Source: Alangreenwoodia sp963602445 (GTDB lineage Bacteria > Bacillota > Clostridia > Peptostreptococcales > Anaerovoracaceae). From it: DNA of 64,000 bases. Every line of letters starts with the position of its first letter. Position 1 is the stretch's first letter. The translations under genes were made by a program, and so were the position numbers. Below are positions 26,217-35,545 of the stretch, piece by piece. The DNA is taken from NCBI GenBank assembly GCA_963602445.1, contig CAVCIY010000026.1, forward strand, positions 1 through 64,000, written 5' to 3'. Below the pieces are notes generated by a model. The model was not told the DNA's origin. It made no database searches and was given only the letters and a program-made list of their open reading frames with translations.

Positions 26217-26427
26217 GCTTTCTCTTTCGCGTAACTGGTGTGACACTTCCGTCAGCCTCAACAATCTGAATCTGTTCGAGCTGACTTCTCATGCGGCTTC
26301 TGAAGTTTGCGAGATACTCCTTTCTGAGAGCGTCTCTTTCCATTATTTCTTCGTCCGTAAGTCCCTCACGCTTTGCCTTATGGGCAAGTTCGTTTATTCT
26401 TTCAAGTACTTTGTCTGAAACTACCAT
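26200..26427 (-). CDS. DUF896 family protein (YnzC-like)
   Basis: A 75-residue small protein with the DUF896 signature: RINELAHKAKREGLTDEE, then RDALRKEYLANFRSRMRSQLEQIQIV. B. subtilis YnzC of this family forms a short three-helix bundle; a link to the SOS response has been noted there but the function is not established. AAGGAATTATAACAT precedes the ATG. The short C-terminal tail runs into a 20-base duplication. Confidence 0.9.
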   Translation of the reverse strand: MVVSDKVLERINELAHKAKREGLTDEEIMERDALRKEYLANFRSRMRSQLEQIQIVEADGSVTPVTRKRKPRDLN

Positions 26428-26450
26428 ATGTTATAATTCCTTTCAATGGG

Positions 26451-27320
26451 TTATCTTGCGAGAATTTCAACACCGTCCTCTGTCACAAGAATCTGGTATT
26501 CGAATTGTGCCGACGGTTCACCATCATAAGTATAAATAGTCCATCCGTCATCCTCGTCCTCAAAAATGTCAGCCTTGCCCATATTGATCATCGGTTCGAT
26601 CGTGAAAATCATGCCCGGTACCAGAAGAATATCCGTGTCCGGCTCACCGATGTGGCTCACCCACGGCTCCTCGTGAAATTCCAGCCCGATACCGTGGCCG
26701 CCTATCTCACGCACGACAGAAAAGCCGTTTTTCTTTGCATGTTCATTTATCGCATAACCCACATCGCCGAGAAATCCCCAAGGCTTCACAGCCGCAACTC
26801 CGAGTTCAAGACACTCCTTGGTGACTTCGACAAGCTTGCGCTTCTTTTCACTCACATCACCTATAAGATACATTCTCGAGGAATCGCCGAAATATCCGTT
26901 ATAAATCGTACTGCAGTCGATATTTACAATGTCTCCGTCCTCAAGAATCGTGAATTCATCCGGAATCCCATGGCATACAACATCATTTATAGAAATACAC
27001 ACGCTCTTCGGATATCCCTCATAATCCAAAGGCGCAGGAATTCCCCCAAGCTCTCTTGTATATGCGTCAATCTTATCATTTAACTCAAGTGTAGACACAC
27101 CCGCCTTTACAAAAGGCTCTATATAATCCAGGACAAGAGTATTTATGCGCGCCGCCTCGCGTACGCCCTCAATCTGCTCAGGAGTTTTGATCATATAATG
27201 CTCCGGAACCTCGTGCCCCTCATCTTCGATTTCTCTGATTTTTTTGTCAAAATCATAATGACATGCTTTGTATTTTTTCCCGCTGCCGCACCAGCACGGG
27301 TCATTTCTCCCAATTTTCAA
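26451..27320 (-). CDS. map: Methionine aminopeptidase with N-terminal SEC-C motif
   Basis: This metalloenzyme removes the initiator methionine from new proteins. Residues 1-20 are a SEC-C zinc motif (IGRNDPCWCGSGKKYKACH), a common feature of clostridial MetAP. The pita-bread catalytic domain has the metal ligands in NIDCSTIYNGYFGDSSRM, GHGIGLEFHEEP and TIEP. Residue 1 is encoded by TTG, with AAAGGTGAG as ribosome site; 289 residues. The SEC-C motif probably helps it sit at the ribosome, which is inference. It lies 64 bases downstream of ruvX. Confidence 0.95.
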   Translation of the reverse strand: MKIGRNDPCWCGSGKKYKACHYDFDKKIREIEDEGHEVPEHYMIKTPEQIEGVREAARINTLVLDYIEPFVKAGVSTLELNDKIDAYTRELGGIPAPLDYEGYPKSVCISINDVVCHGIPDEFTILEDGDIVNIDCSTIYNGYFGDSSRMYLIGDVSEKKRKLVEVTKECLELGVAAVKPWGFLGDVGYAINEHAKKNGFSVVREIGGHGIGLEFHEEPWVSHIGEPDTDILLVPGMIFTIEPMINMGKADIFEDEDDGWTIYTYDGEPSAQFEYQILVTEDGVEILAR

Positions 27321-27384
27321 CTTTACTGCTCACCTTTCAATATTTATATTCTGTCCGGCCATACTGTCCGCACCGAGTAATTTA

Positions 27385-27810
27385 TCAATGCGAATCAAGC
27401 CAGCTCTGTAAAATAACGACTGCTGCTTGCTTATCTATCACTGTTTTTCTCTTTTTTCTTGAGACATCAGCCTGAATAAGAACACTTTCGGCAATCTTTG
27501 TGGTAAATCTCTCATCCTGGAATTCGACCTTTATATCGTTCATTCCGATGCTGCGCATCTTATTTTCCAGCATAGTCCTGAAATCGCGAACCTTCTGAGT
27601 CTGGACGCTGTCTGTTCCGTTTAAATTCAGCGGAAGCCCTATAACCACGGTCGAACATTCGTGTTCTTTTATAAGAGCTATGACCTTGTCGGCATCCTTT
27701 CTTATGCCTATACGCTCTATAGTCATAAGTCCGTTTGCCGTAATTCCGAGAGGGTCGCTTAGCGCAACTCCTATAGTTTTGTCACCGACATCAAGCGATA
27801 TCGTTCTCAT
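27385..27810 (-). CDS. ruvX: Holliday junction resolvase-like protein YqgF
   Basis: A 141-residue RNase H-fold protein (YqgF/RuvX). Key motifs are SLDVGDKTIGVALSDPLG at the start, VVIGLPLNLNGT in the middle and FQDERFTT, with the acidic metal ligands in place. The family takes part in rRNA 5'-end maturation and possibly recombination. It lies in the conserved alaS-ireB-ruvX order. AAGGAG precedes the ATG. Confidence 0.94.
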   Translation of the reverse strand: MRTISLDVGDKTIGVALSDPLGITANGLMTIERIGIRKDADKVIALIKEHECSTVVIGLPLNLNGTDSVQTQKVRDFRTMLENKMRSIGMNDIKVEFQDERFTTKIAESVLIQADVSRKKRKTVIDKQAAVVILQSWLDSH

Positions 27811-27843
27811 TTATTTTCTCCTTTCAGCGAAACTTTCTCTGCA

Positions 27844-27932
27844 CTTGCCGACGAAGCTTTCTTTGCTGTTGTCGGCAAAGCTTTCCGCACTCTTGCCGAC
27901 GAAGCTTTCTTTGCTGTTGTCGGCAAAGCTTA
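27844..27932. repeat. 48-bp tandem repeat with internal hairpins
   Basis: CTTGCCGACGAAGCTTTC begins at 27844 and 27892; the copies agree over about 41 bases. Each unit contains TTGCCGAC and GTCGGCAA, so each can fold on itself. It lies between ireB and ruvX. Confidence 0.88.
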
Positions 27933-27980
27933 CACTTCCGCCGTTTATTTTTAAAAACTGCCTTTTATTTTAAAGACAAA

Positions 27981-28008
27981 TTGCCCGGGTTTAGAAGAAC
28001 CCGGGCAA
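27981..28008 (-). terminator. Intrinsic terminator after ireB
   Basis: TTGCCCGGGTT (27981-27991) pairs perfectly with AACCCGGGCAA (27998-28008). On the minus strand TTTGTCTTTA follows. It may separate alaS-ireB transcripts from ruvX, or be leaky. Confidence 0.8.
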
Positions 28009-28022
28009 CGAGAAAGTATGAT

Positions 28023-28271
28023 TTACTTGTCCAAATATTCTCTCAATAATGCTTCGACGAGATAATCTCTTTCAATCTGTCTGATGAGATTTCTTGCATT
28101 GTTGTGACCGGTAATATACGACGGATCGCCCGAGAGTATGTATCCGACCAGCTGATCGAGAGGATTGTATCCCTTTTCTTCAAGAGCGTCGCAGACATTC
28201 TGAAGAATCAGCTTCATTGTCTTGTCCTTTATCTTATCAGAATTGTCAAAAGTAATCGTATCCTTGTCCAT
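28023..28271 (-). CDS. ireB: IreB family regulatory phosphoprotein
   Basis: An 82-residue protein of the UPF0297/YrzL family. In enterococci IreB is a substrate of the PASTA kinase IreK and affects cephalosporin resistance. Sequence marks are DKTMKLILQNVCDALEEKGYNPLDQLVGYILSGDP in parts, then SYITGHNNARNLI and RDYLVEALLREYL. The threonine-containing N-terminus (DTITFD) matches the known phosphosite region. ATG at 28271 was chosen over the adjacent GTG for spacing from GGGGG. It lies between alaS and ruvX, the conserved order. Confidence 0.95.
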   Translation of the reverse strand: MDKDTITFDNSDKIKDKTMKLILQNVCDALEEKGYNPLDQLVGYILSGDPSYITGHNNARNLIRQIERDYLVEALLREYLDK

Positions 28272-28553
28272 CACTTCGCCCCCTTTTTTTTATCCTAAAT
28301 ACAAAGTGAATATATGTACACACAAACTATTAATCCACCTTTATATTAAATCAATATTCGTACTATTGCAAGGGATATTCCCGGTAAATTATTCTGTTTT
28401 TTTGGTTGTTTGCTGAAATATTTCCGCTCCGGTTTTTTGCATTTGCCACACATCCTGATTGCGTTCGTCAAAGTCCGGATTTTAGTCGCACTTTGAGCCG
28501 GATTTGTGCGGAATTCCTGCAGCATCGCTTACGCACAGTTCGATTTTGCCTTT

Positions 28554-31217
28554 TTAATGGATAAGCGTAGCTGCAAATTCGAGCGCTTCGTCAACCTTTG
28601 AAGGATCCTTTGCGCCTGCCTGAGCCATGTCAGCCTTGCCGCCGCCGCCGCCGCCGGCAATCTTTGCAATCTGCTTGATCATATTTCCTGCGTGATATCC
28701 TTTTTCGAGCAAGCTGTCGGAAACAGAGACAAGGAACATTACCTTAGGGCCGTTTACAGTAGCAAGGACATTGATAATATCCTTTTCCTCTGCCTTAAGC
28801 TTGTCTGAAAGCGTTCTCAGATCCGCTATATCTGTATCCTCGAACTTTGCGGTTACAAGCTTGATGCCGGAAATCTCCTTGGCAGACTTGATAAGATCAC
28901 CTGCGGAATCGCCCATAGACTGACTCTTAAGCTCGTCAAGCTCCTTCTTCAGCGTCTTTACTTCGTCGAGAAGAGCGCTTACTCTTGGGATGATATTTGA
29001 CTTAGGGGTTCTGAGCTTTTCAGAAAGCTCATCTATGAGAGCATCCTCTTTTGCGATATGATCATATAAGCCGCGTCCCGTAATGGCCTCGATACGTCTG
29101 GTGCCCGATGCTACGCCTGCCTCACTGATAATTCTGACAGAACCTATCTGGCCTGCATTTGAGATGTGAGTGCCGCCGCACAATTCCATGCTGAAATCGC
29201 CTACAGAAACAACTCTTACTTCATCAGCATACTTTTCGCCAAACAGAGCCGTTGCGCCTGTCTTCTTTGCGTCATCGATATTCATGATTTCGGTTGATAC
29301 GTCAGCAAATGAATTGATTACTTCATTTGATATTCTTTCAACCTCTGCAAGCTCCTCAGCGGTAAGCGCCTCAAAATGAGTAAAGTCAAATCTGAGAGAG
29401 TCGGCTGTGACAGAAGAACCTGCCTGCGCAACATGCTCGCCGAGAACCTTCTTAAGAGCCGCATGAAGAATATGAGTGGCAGTATGATTTCTTGCGATAT
29501 TATTTCTGTTTAAAATATCCACAGATGCAGTGACAACGTCGCCCGCGGAAATTTTGCCTGCCTTGACGATTGCCTTATGAACAAAGAGATTCTTTGCCTT
29601 TACGGTATATGTAACCTCAGCCAAAGCATTGTCTTCGCCGCCTGCACCGGCGTTAGTGCCTACGCCTCCTGAAGTGATAATACCCTTGTCGCCTGCCTGA
29701 CCTCCCATTTCTGCATAGAACGGAGTCTTGTCAAGTATAATGGAAACCTCTTCTCCGGCAGATGCTGAATCTACAGGTTTTTTGTCCTTAAGAATCGCAA
29801 CGATCTTGCATTCGTCCTCATATCTGTCATATCCCGTAAATATCGTATCATCCGTAGAATTGAAAAATCCGAGCTCTTCATCCTGCCATGCGATTTCATC
29901 GTCAGACTTTCTTGCTGCGCGCGCCTGCTCCTTTTGCTTTTCCATGCATGCGTTAAATCCGTCTTCGTCGGCGGAAATTCCGCTTTCCTCAAGTATTTCC
30001 ACAGTAAGCTCGAGAGGGAATCCGTAAGTGTCATAAAGTTTAAATACCTTTTCGCCCTCAAGAACAGTCTTTCCTTCCTTCTTGAGTTCTTCAATATATT
30101 CGCCGATGATATTTGTGCCCTGGTCGATAGTTTCGCTGAACTTTTCCTCTTCGACAGTCAGAATCTTGAAGATATAATCTTTCTTTTCTACGAGTGCAGG
30201 ATAAGCATCGCCTGAAACATCGATTACCCTCTTCGCAAGTTCTGCCATGAAATTGCCTTCGATTCCGAGAATCTTTCCGTGTCTTGCGGCTCTTCTTAAG
30301 AGTCTTCTGAGGACATATCCTCTTCCTTCGTTTCCCGGCATGATGCCGTCGCTGATCATAAATGTAACAGAACGCACATGGTCAGTGATAATCCTGATGG
30401 AAATGTCTTCCTTAGCCTTGCCTCCCTTGTATTCTACGCCTGAAAGCTCAACAACTCCGTCGAGAATATATTTGATAGTATCAATAGCAAATATAGAATC
30501 AGTCTCCTGCATGACACATGCCATTCTTTCGAGGCCCATACCCGTATCGATATTCGGATGCTCGAGAGGATTGTAATTTCCTTCTTCATCTCTGTCAAAT
30601 TGAGTAAATACATGATTCCAGAATTCTATGTATCTGTCGCAATCACATCCCGGCTTGCAGTCAGGCTTGCCGCAACCGTACTCCGGACCTCTGTCAAAAT
30701 AGATCTCGGAGCAAGGGCCGCACGGACCGATGCCGATTTCCCAGAAATTGTCATCCTTGCCCAGTCTGACAATCCTTTCCTCAGGCATACCTATCTTATC
30801 CCTCCAGATAGCATAAGCTTCGTCGTCATCCTGATAAACTGTAGCCCAAACTCTGTCTTCAGGCAGCTTGAGCCATTTTGTAATAAATTCCCAGCCCCAC
30901 TGTAAAGATTCTTCTTTGAAATAATCTCCAAATGAGAAGTTTCCCATCATCTCAAAAAATGTACCGTGTCTGTCTGTATAACCGATATTTTCAATATCAC
31001 CCGTACGTATGCACTTTTGGCATGTAGTCATTCTCTTGCGAGGAGGAGTCTCCAGACCTGCAAAATAAGGCTTAAGCGGTGCCATGCCTGAGTTGATGAG
31101 CATCAGGCTCTTGTCCTTTTCGGGAACGAGCGAGTAACTCTCGTGAGCCAGATGACCTTTGCTTTCCCAAAATTCCAGAAACATTTTTCTGATTTCATTA
31201 AGTCCGAGTTTTTCCAT
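28554..31217 (-). CDS. alaS: Alanyl-tRNA synthetase
   Basis: AlaRS charges tRNA-Ala and edits mischarged Ser and Gly. At 887 residues it has normal length. The class II core is at the N-terminus (MFLEFWESKGH, TCQKCIRTGDIENIG); the editing domain has the zinc-binding HTATHILHAAL and CGGTHISN; the C-terminal C-Ala domain ends with a GGGGGGKADMAQAG loop. It is preceded by a T-box leader that responds to uncharged tRNA. GGAGGACAAA precedes the ATG. Confidence 0.97.
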   Translation of the reverse strand: MEKLGLNEIRKMFLEFWESKGHLAHESYSLVPEKDKSLMLINSGMAPLKPYFAGLETPPRKRMTTCQKCIRTGDIENIGYTDRHGTFFEMMGNFSFGDYFKEESLQWGWEFITKWLKLPEDRVWATVYQDDDEAYAIWRDKIGMPEERIVRLGKDDNFWEIGIGPCGPCSEIYFDRGPEYGCGKPDCKPGCDCDRYIEFWNHVFTQFDRDEEGNYNPLEHPNIDTGMGLERMACVMQETDSIFAIDTIKYILDGVVELSGVEYKGGKAKEDISIRIITDHVRSVTFMISDGIMPGNEGRGYVLRRLLRRAARHGKILGIEGNFMAELAKRVIDVSGDAYPALVEKKDYIFKILTVEEEKFSETIDQGTNIIGEYIEELKKEGKTVLEGEKVFKLYDTYGFPLELTVEILEESGISADEDGFNACMEKQKEQARAARKSDDEIAWQDEELGFFNSTDDTIFTGYDRYEDECKIVAILKDKKPVDSASAGEEVSIILDKTPFYAEMGGQAGDKGIITSGGVGTNAGAGGEDNALAEVTYTVKAKNLFVHKAIVKAGKISAGDVVTASVDILNRNNIARNHTATHILHAALKKVLGEHVAQAGSSVTADSLRFDFTHFEALTAEELAEVERISNEVINSFADVSTEIMNIDDAKKTGATALFGEKYADEVRVVSVGDFSMELCGGTHISNAGQIGSVRIISEAGVASGTRRIEAITGRGLYDHIAKEDALIDELSEKLRTPKSNIIPRVSALLDEVKTLKKELDELKSQSMGDSAGDLIKSAKEISGIKLVTAKFEDTDIADLRTLSDKLKAEEKDIINVLATVNGPKVMFLVSVSDSLLEKGYHAGNMIKQIAKIAGGGGGGKADMAQAGAKDPSKVDEALEFAATLIH

Positions 31218-31240
31218 TTTGTCCTCCTGCTTTTATTCTC

Positions 31241-31300
31241 ATGATGAAACGGTTGCCTTAAAATGAAACAATTGCTTTAAAATAAATGATTGCCTTAAAT
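31241..31300. repeat. About 20-bp repeat, three copies, in the alaS 5' UTR
   Basis: GAAACGGTTGCCTTAAAAT, GAAACAATTGCTTTAAAAT and AAATGATTGCCTTAAATTC follow each other between the T-box terminator and the alaS ribosome site. Confidence 0.75.
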
Positions 31301-31575
31301 TCAAAAACTCGCCCCTGTAACTTTAAATTACAGGGGCGAGCATAAGTCGCGGTACCACCCTGATTATCCGACACCTCTTGCGCCGGACATCTCTTGACCG
31401 ATAACGAGGTCAGACGTTCCAAACTACACATATTATATATACTTCATCCGGACTGCTCGGAAGCTGCTTCAAAAAGCTGCGGCGAGAAGGCTCTCAGCAT
31501 CCCTTCCTCTCTGTGCGCCTGCCAATCTTTCCTACTATTCTTCTTCATCGCATTTTTTTCGCGTCATTATTTTTC
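31300..31575 (-). promoter_or_regulatory. T-box riboswitch controlling alaS
   Basis: Read on the minus strand, the T-box core AGGGTGGTACCGCG lies at 31348-31361 and overlaps a terminator whose arms CTCGCCCCTGTAA (31308-31320) and TTACAGGGGCGAG (31328-31340) pair perfectly before TTTTTGA. Upstream, stem I features are visible: AGAGAG, a GATGCTGAGAG loop and TTCCGAGCAG. A GCA alanine codon inside GAAGCAGCTTCC (31459-31470) is the likeliest specifier. Uncharged tRNA-Ala would stabilise the antiterminator. The specifier was picked by eye. Confidence 0.93.
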
Positions 31576-31701
31576 AATAATGGTCAAATTATAACATATA
31601 TGTAAATCAAAGTCTACTTCATAATTATAATAAAAAATTATAATTAAAATTAAATTTCATAATCAAAGACCACATATTAAATTCATGCCCCCGCACAAAC
31701 T

Positions 31702-33522
31702 TTAATATTTTTTATTGAAATTCATCATCATCGCTGCGACCTGAGCTCTTGAAGCCGGAGAACCTGCCGAAATAACACCGCCGATTCCGTCAAAGAGCCC
31801 GCTTTCTTCTGCCCAGCTCATTGCTGACTGCGCCCAGTCCGAAACAGCGCCGTACTTTGTCGGAACCTGACCGCCTGCAAAAGTCTTTTCTGCGCCCGAG
31901 TAGCGATAAAGAATCGTAACCATCTGTTCGAGCGTAATATTCTTCATCGGGCTGAACTTTCCGTCACCCATGCCGTTTACGACAGAATTTGCTGCCGCCC
32001 ACTCGACGGCATCAGTATACCATGTGCCTGACGGAATATCCGAAAATCTTCCGGTAAAAGAAGCCTGCGGTGTATCTGCATAACGATGGAGAACTACGGT
32101 AAACATAGCTCTCGTCATATTTGAGTCAGGGGAAAATGTCGTGTCCGAAGTGCCGTTAAATAATCCGGCATTTCCCACATAGTCAACTGCGCTCTTGTAC
32201 CACGCATCTGACGAAACGTCATCAAATGTATAAAGCGAAGCCGTACAAGGACGCTTGTTTATATTGCATATATCAAGTTCTTTTCCGTTAGAATCGAAGC
32301 ATTGAACTGTGAGCGAATCAGAAGTCGAGCGCACGATCTCATAATTTGAAGTATTATATATCGACTTTTCGGCAAATGTTTCGTCACCCGAATCATAGAA
32401 TTTCTGACCCGAAACGCCCATTATATATGTAATTCCGTTCTCGTAATCCGTCTTGCCGTTTGTCAGCGGACAGCTGCGCGAATATACATGCTGATGCCCC
32501 TCAAATACAAGATCCACACCGTAATCTAGGAAAATCTGTTCCCATGCCTGCCTTATCGCAATGGATGTCGAGTCATTGTGAACCATATATACGGGATTGT
32601 GCGTCACAACTATCTGCCAATCAGCGTCAGAAGATGCAAGATCCTTCTTCATCCACGTCTTTATTCTCTCGTAATCAGAATCGCTAAGCTCCTGTTCGCC
32701 GCTGTAAACCCATGAATTCACAACCATGATGTGACAATTGGCATAATCATATGAATAAAATTCTTCTTTGAATCCTTCGGGACCATTTTGCGGAAAAGCA
32801 AAGAAATTGAGGAACATCTCAGGCTTTCCGCCTATGTAGTTGCTCTCGTGGTTTCCGACAGTCGAAAACAACTGCACACCTGAAAATACAGGGGATGCTA
32901 CTTTTCTGAATTCAATAAATTGCTCTTTTGAAATACCGCTTTGAACGACATCTCCTCCCATCACTGCCATTCCGAGATCGGGATTTTCCTTCTTCATGGT
33001 CTGAGTAAGCTTCTGCCATGCGGCAAATTCTGTCTCCATGTCACTGTTTATCTGTAAATCACCAAGATATGCAAAGCATCCCTCTTTTGCATCGGGATTG
33101 TCAGTAGTGAATGAAGCTTCCTTCCCCCACGCGCCGTCCTTGCCTACGCGGTAATAATATTCCGTGCCTGCGCTAAGACCGTCGGCAGTAGCCTCAAATT
33201 GCCAAAAATCACCTGTCTTCTCTATGCTTATATCGGAACATACAGCCTTAAACTGCTTCGCATTCTGAAATCCGCTCTCATTATAGTCAGCATAGCTTAC
33301 AACCTGAACATATTCATCAGCCGAAGCATCGTCAGTCCAATTAAAGGTCTGAGTAGTCGTCTCGTCGCCTGTCCACGAAAGCAGAACACCGTAATCCTTT
33401 TGCGTGTCAGCGGCATAAACACCGACACCTCCGACAGCTGTCAAGGAAAAAATCATGCATAAGCTTAGAAGCAAAGCAGCAATCCTAAATCGAAAATTCT
33501 TCTTGTTCATATAATAATACAT
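31702..33522 (-). CDS. Secreted purple-acid-phosphatase-like phosphoesterase with S-layer homology domains
   Basis: A 606-residue exported protein. A signal peptide (basic MNKKNFRFR, hydrophobic core, AAD cleavage area) is followed by a PAP N-terminal fibronectin-like domain (about 45-135), a metallophosphoesterase domain with YLGDLQ, GGDVVQSG, VGNHE, VTHNPVY and FEGHQHVYSR, and three SLH repeats (about 430-606; FDDVSSDAWY, FSDIPSGTWY, and a third). SLH domains anchor proteins to the cell wall, so it likely releases phosphate outside the cell. The start may be the ATG 12 bases inside; the ribosome site (AAGGGCGG) suits neither perfectly. Confidence 0.9.
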   Translation of the reverse strand: MYYYMNKKNFRFRIAALLLSLCMIFSLTAVGGVGVYAADTQKDYGVLLSWTGDETTTQTFNWTDDASADEYVQVVSYADYNESGFQNAKQFKAVCSDISIEKTGDFWQFEATADGLSAGTEYYYRVGKDGAWGKEASFTTDNPDAKEGCFAYLGDLQINSDMETEFAAWQKLTQTMKKENPDLGMAVMGGDVVQSGISKEQFIEFRKVASPVFSGVQLFSTVGNHESNYIGGKPEMFLNFFAFPQNGPEGFKEEFYSYDYANCHIMVVNSWVYSGEQELSDSDYERIKTWMKKDLASSDADWQIVVTHNPVYMVHNDSTSIAIRQAWEQIFLDYGVDLVFEGHQHVYSRSCPLTNGKTDYENGITYIMGVSGQKFYDSGDETFAEKSIYNTSNYEIVRSTSDSLTVQCFDSNGKELDICNINKRPCTASLYTFDDVSSDAWYKSAVDYVGNAGLFNGTSDTTFSPDSNMTRAMFTVVLHRYADTPQASFTGRFSDIPSGTWYTDAVEWAAANSVVNGMGDGKFSPMKNITLEQMVTILYRYSGAEKTFAGGQVPTKYGAVSDWAQSAMSWAEESGLFDGIGGVISAGSPASRAQVAAMMMNFNKKY

Positions 33523-33647
33523 CCGCCCTTTTGGCAGATCCTCCTTTCAAAACAACCACCGAACCGACGATAAATCACGGCACAAACAACTCCTGTCTGC
33601 GCCGTTAAAATTATAACACACTAAAAAATAAAATACCACGAATAAAC

Positions 33648-34118
33648 TCAAGTTCTTACTTTCCATCGTTCAATCGTAATTTTCTCATGAGAAGAACCTT
33701 CAATTTCATCAAGTAATTCCACGCTAAAATCATCAGCACTTACAGAGCATTTTACATCCGACGGGTAATCTCTGTTCCAGCGGCACATAATCACTTCGTC
33801 ATTGTCGCTCAAAAATGCAGCTGGATCGATAAGTTCATCGAAAAATATTATATTCTCTCCGGATTTCACGTCTCCGGATTTCGCGTCTCCGGATTTTGCG
33901 TCATTTGAAAAAGTATCGAGCGGCAATATCTCAGATATATTTCCAATTGCTTTGACACCCTCAAATCCTTCAAAAAGCGCAGCCGAATAATCCTGAATAT
34001 AAATCGTCCTGTCTCCCGCAAAAGCTTTAATCCACTCAATCAGCTTTGAGTCTCTGCTTTGACGTCTTTTGTTAAAAAGCATACCCATTGCGTTGTCTAT
34101 ACATACTATAGCAATCAT
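33648..34118 (-). CDS. Conserved protein of unknown function
   Basis: A 156-residue soluble protein. The N-terminus MIAIVCIDNAMGMLFNKRR and a following QSRD look like a conserved block; later segments include RTIYIQDYSA and DNDEVIMCRWNRDYP. I do not recognise a domain or function. The middle has a DAKSG repeat from 15-base units at 33856-33900. The start at 34118 begins the conserved block; GGGGGA lies 13 bases upstream, which is long, and an upstream extension lacks family-like sequence. Confidence 0.7.
   Translation of the reverse strand: MIAIVCIDNAMGMLFNKRRQSRDSKLIEWIKAFAGDRTIYIQDYSAALFEGFEGVKAIGNISEILPLDTFSNDAKSGDAKSGDVKSGENIIFFDELIDPAAFLSDNDEVIMCRWNRDYPSDVKCSVSADDFSVELLDEIEGSSHEKITIERWKVRT
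33856..33900 (-). repeat. 15-bp in-frame repeat, three copies
   Basis: TCTCCGGATTTCACG-type units run 33856-33870, 33871-33885 and 33886-33900, each with one or two changes, encoding DAKSG/DVKSG. Confidence 0.92.
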
Positions 34119-34276
34119 ACCTGCATTTATTCCCCCTTCGTGTATCACGTCAACCCGTGCCGCACCGGCGTAAATATGTATAATTATACTAAAATAGAAC
34201 TCAAAAGACAAACTGTCATTAATGCGTATATTTCTACATTAATCTAACAGACATGAACTAAGTCCCTGTAATTCTA

Positions 34277-34408
34277 ATAGCGATTTTAAACAATCGCGCC
34301 ATAGAAACTGCCTCGCTCCGTCCGCGGCAAAATTACCGATATTCTTGAAATATCAATGGGTTTGAGGTATTGTATTTTAAGCTTTCACGCACCCTCCAAA
34401 TCGCTATT
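34277..34408. repeat. Distant 11-bp inverted repeat in the TAXI promoter region
   Basis: AATAGCGATTT (34277-34287) is the exact reverse complement of AAATCGCTATT (34398-34408), ending just upstream of the -35 box. The left arm also forms a local hairpin (GCGATT/AATCGC). These could be paired operator half-sites. The rest of the 34119-34412 gap shows no gene. Confidence 0.5.
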
Positions 34409-34412
34409 TATA

Positions 34413-34441
34413 TTGCATGTAATTTGATTTTATGCTATAAT
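34413..34441 (+). promoter_or_regulatory. Sigma-A promoter of the TAXI-TRAP operon
   Basis: TTGCAT (34413-34418), a 17-base spacer and TATAAT (34436-34441) lie about 90 bases before the start codon. Confidence 0.85.
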
Positions 34442-34530
34442 ATGTATGAAAATGATGCGGTTTGACTGCGTCAAAAATCAAAAAATATTTATGGTTTTAA
34501 GCAAAATAGAAAGGACAAGAGGAATTATTT

Positions 34531-35508
34531 ATGAAAAAAATTTTAGCAGTTATTCTTGCACTTGTTATGGTATTTGCTTTCACAGCATGTGGAAGTTCTT
34601 CTAATGACGGAAGCTCCGATAATGCCTCAGGCAGCGAATTACGTTTCGTTACCGGCGGTACTTCCGGTACTTATTATGCATTTGGTTCTGTAATCGCCCA
34701 GCATGCCACAAACAACGCCGGCGTAAAGATTACAGCTCTCGCAGGAAACGGCTCACAGGCAAATATTGAAGAGCTCGCTTCCGGAAATGCAGAACTCGCA
34801 TTCTGCCAGTCAGACGTTATGGCTTATGCTTATGAAGGCGAAAAGCTCTTCGAAGAACCGGTGACAGGCTTCTCTACTGTAGCAAATCTCTACACAGAGC
34901 AGGTTCAGATCGTAACTACTGATCCGGAAATCAAGACTGTTGCAGACCTCAAGGGCAAGAATGTTTCCATAGGCGCAGGCGGTTCCGGTACTTACTTCAA
35001 CGCAATCGATATCCTCGGTGCATATGACCTTACAGAAGATGACATAAGTGCTACATATCAGGACTTCGGTGATTCTGCCGACGCTCTGAAGGACGGCAAG
35101 ATTGATGCGGCATTCATCGTAGCAGGTGCTCCTACTACAGCTATTACCGACCTTGCTACTACTAAGGATGTTTATCTCGTATCTCTCGATGACGAACATG
35201 TTGCTAAGCTTATCGAATCTTCACCTTACTATTCAAGCTGCACTATCGCTGCTGATGTTTACGGTCTCGATTCCGACATCACTACTGTAGGTGTAGGTGC
35301 TGTTATTCTCGCAGCTGACTCAGTTTCTGAGGATGATATTTACGCGCTTTGCGCTGACATCTTTGACAACGCTGCTGATCTCGTAGACAGCCACGCAAAG
35401 TATGCTGAAGTAAATCTTGACACAGCAACATCCATCACGACAGTTCCTTATCACCCGGGTGCTGTAAAGTATTTCGCTGAAAAAGGATATGAAGTTTCCG
35501 GCAAATAA
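34531..35508 (+). CDS. TAXI-family TRAP transporter solute-binding lipoprotein
   Basis: A 325-residue extracytoplasmic binding protein. The lipobox FTAC at residues 17-20 gives a lipid-anchored mature protein. The TAXI signature is clear: RFVTGGTSGTYYAFGSVIA, then GNGSQANIEELASGNAELAFCQSDV and VSIGAGGSGTYFNAIDIL. Relatives bind glutamate, glutamine or other dicarboxylates. The permease gene follows after a hairpin. GAGGAATTATTT precedes the ATG. Confidence 0.95.
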   Translation: MKKILAVILALVMVFAFTACGSSSNDGSSDNASGSELRFVTGGTSGTYYAFGSVIAQHATNNAGVKITALAGNGSQANIEELASGNAELAFCQSDVMAYAYEGEKLFEEPVTGFSTVANLYTEQVQIVTTDPEIKTVADLKGKNVSIGAGGSGTYFNAIDILGAYDLTEDDISATYQDFGDSADALKDGKIDAAFIVAGAPTTAITDLATTKDVYLVSLDDEHVAKLIESSPYYSSCTIAADVYGLDSDITTVGVGAVILAADSVSEDDIYALCADIFDNAADLVDSHAKYAEVNLDTATSITTVPYHPGAVKYFAEKGYEVSGK

Positions 35509-35545
35509 AAATTATCGCTAAAAGCCGACATTTTGCTTAACCAAG

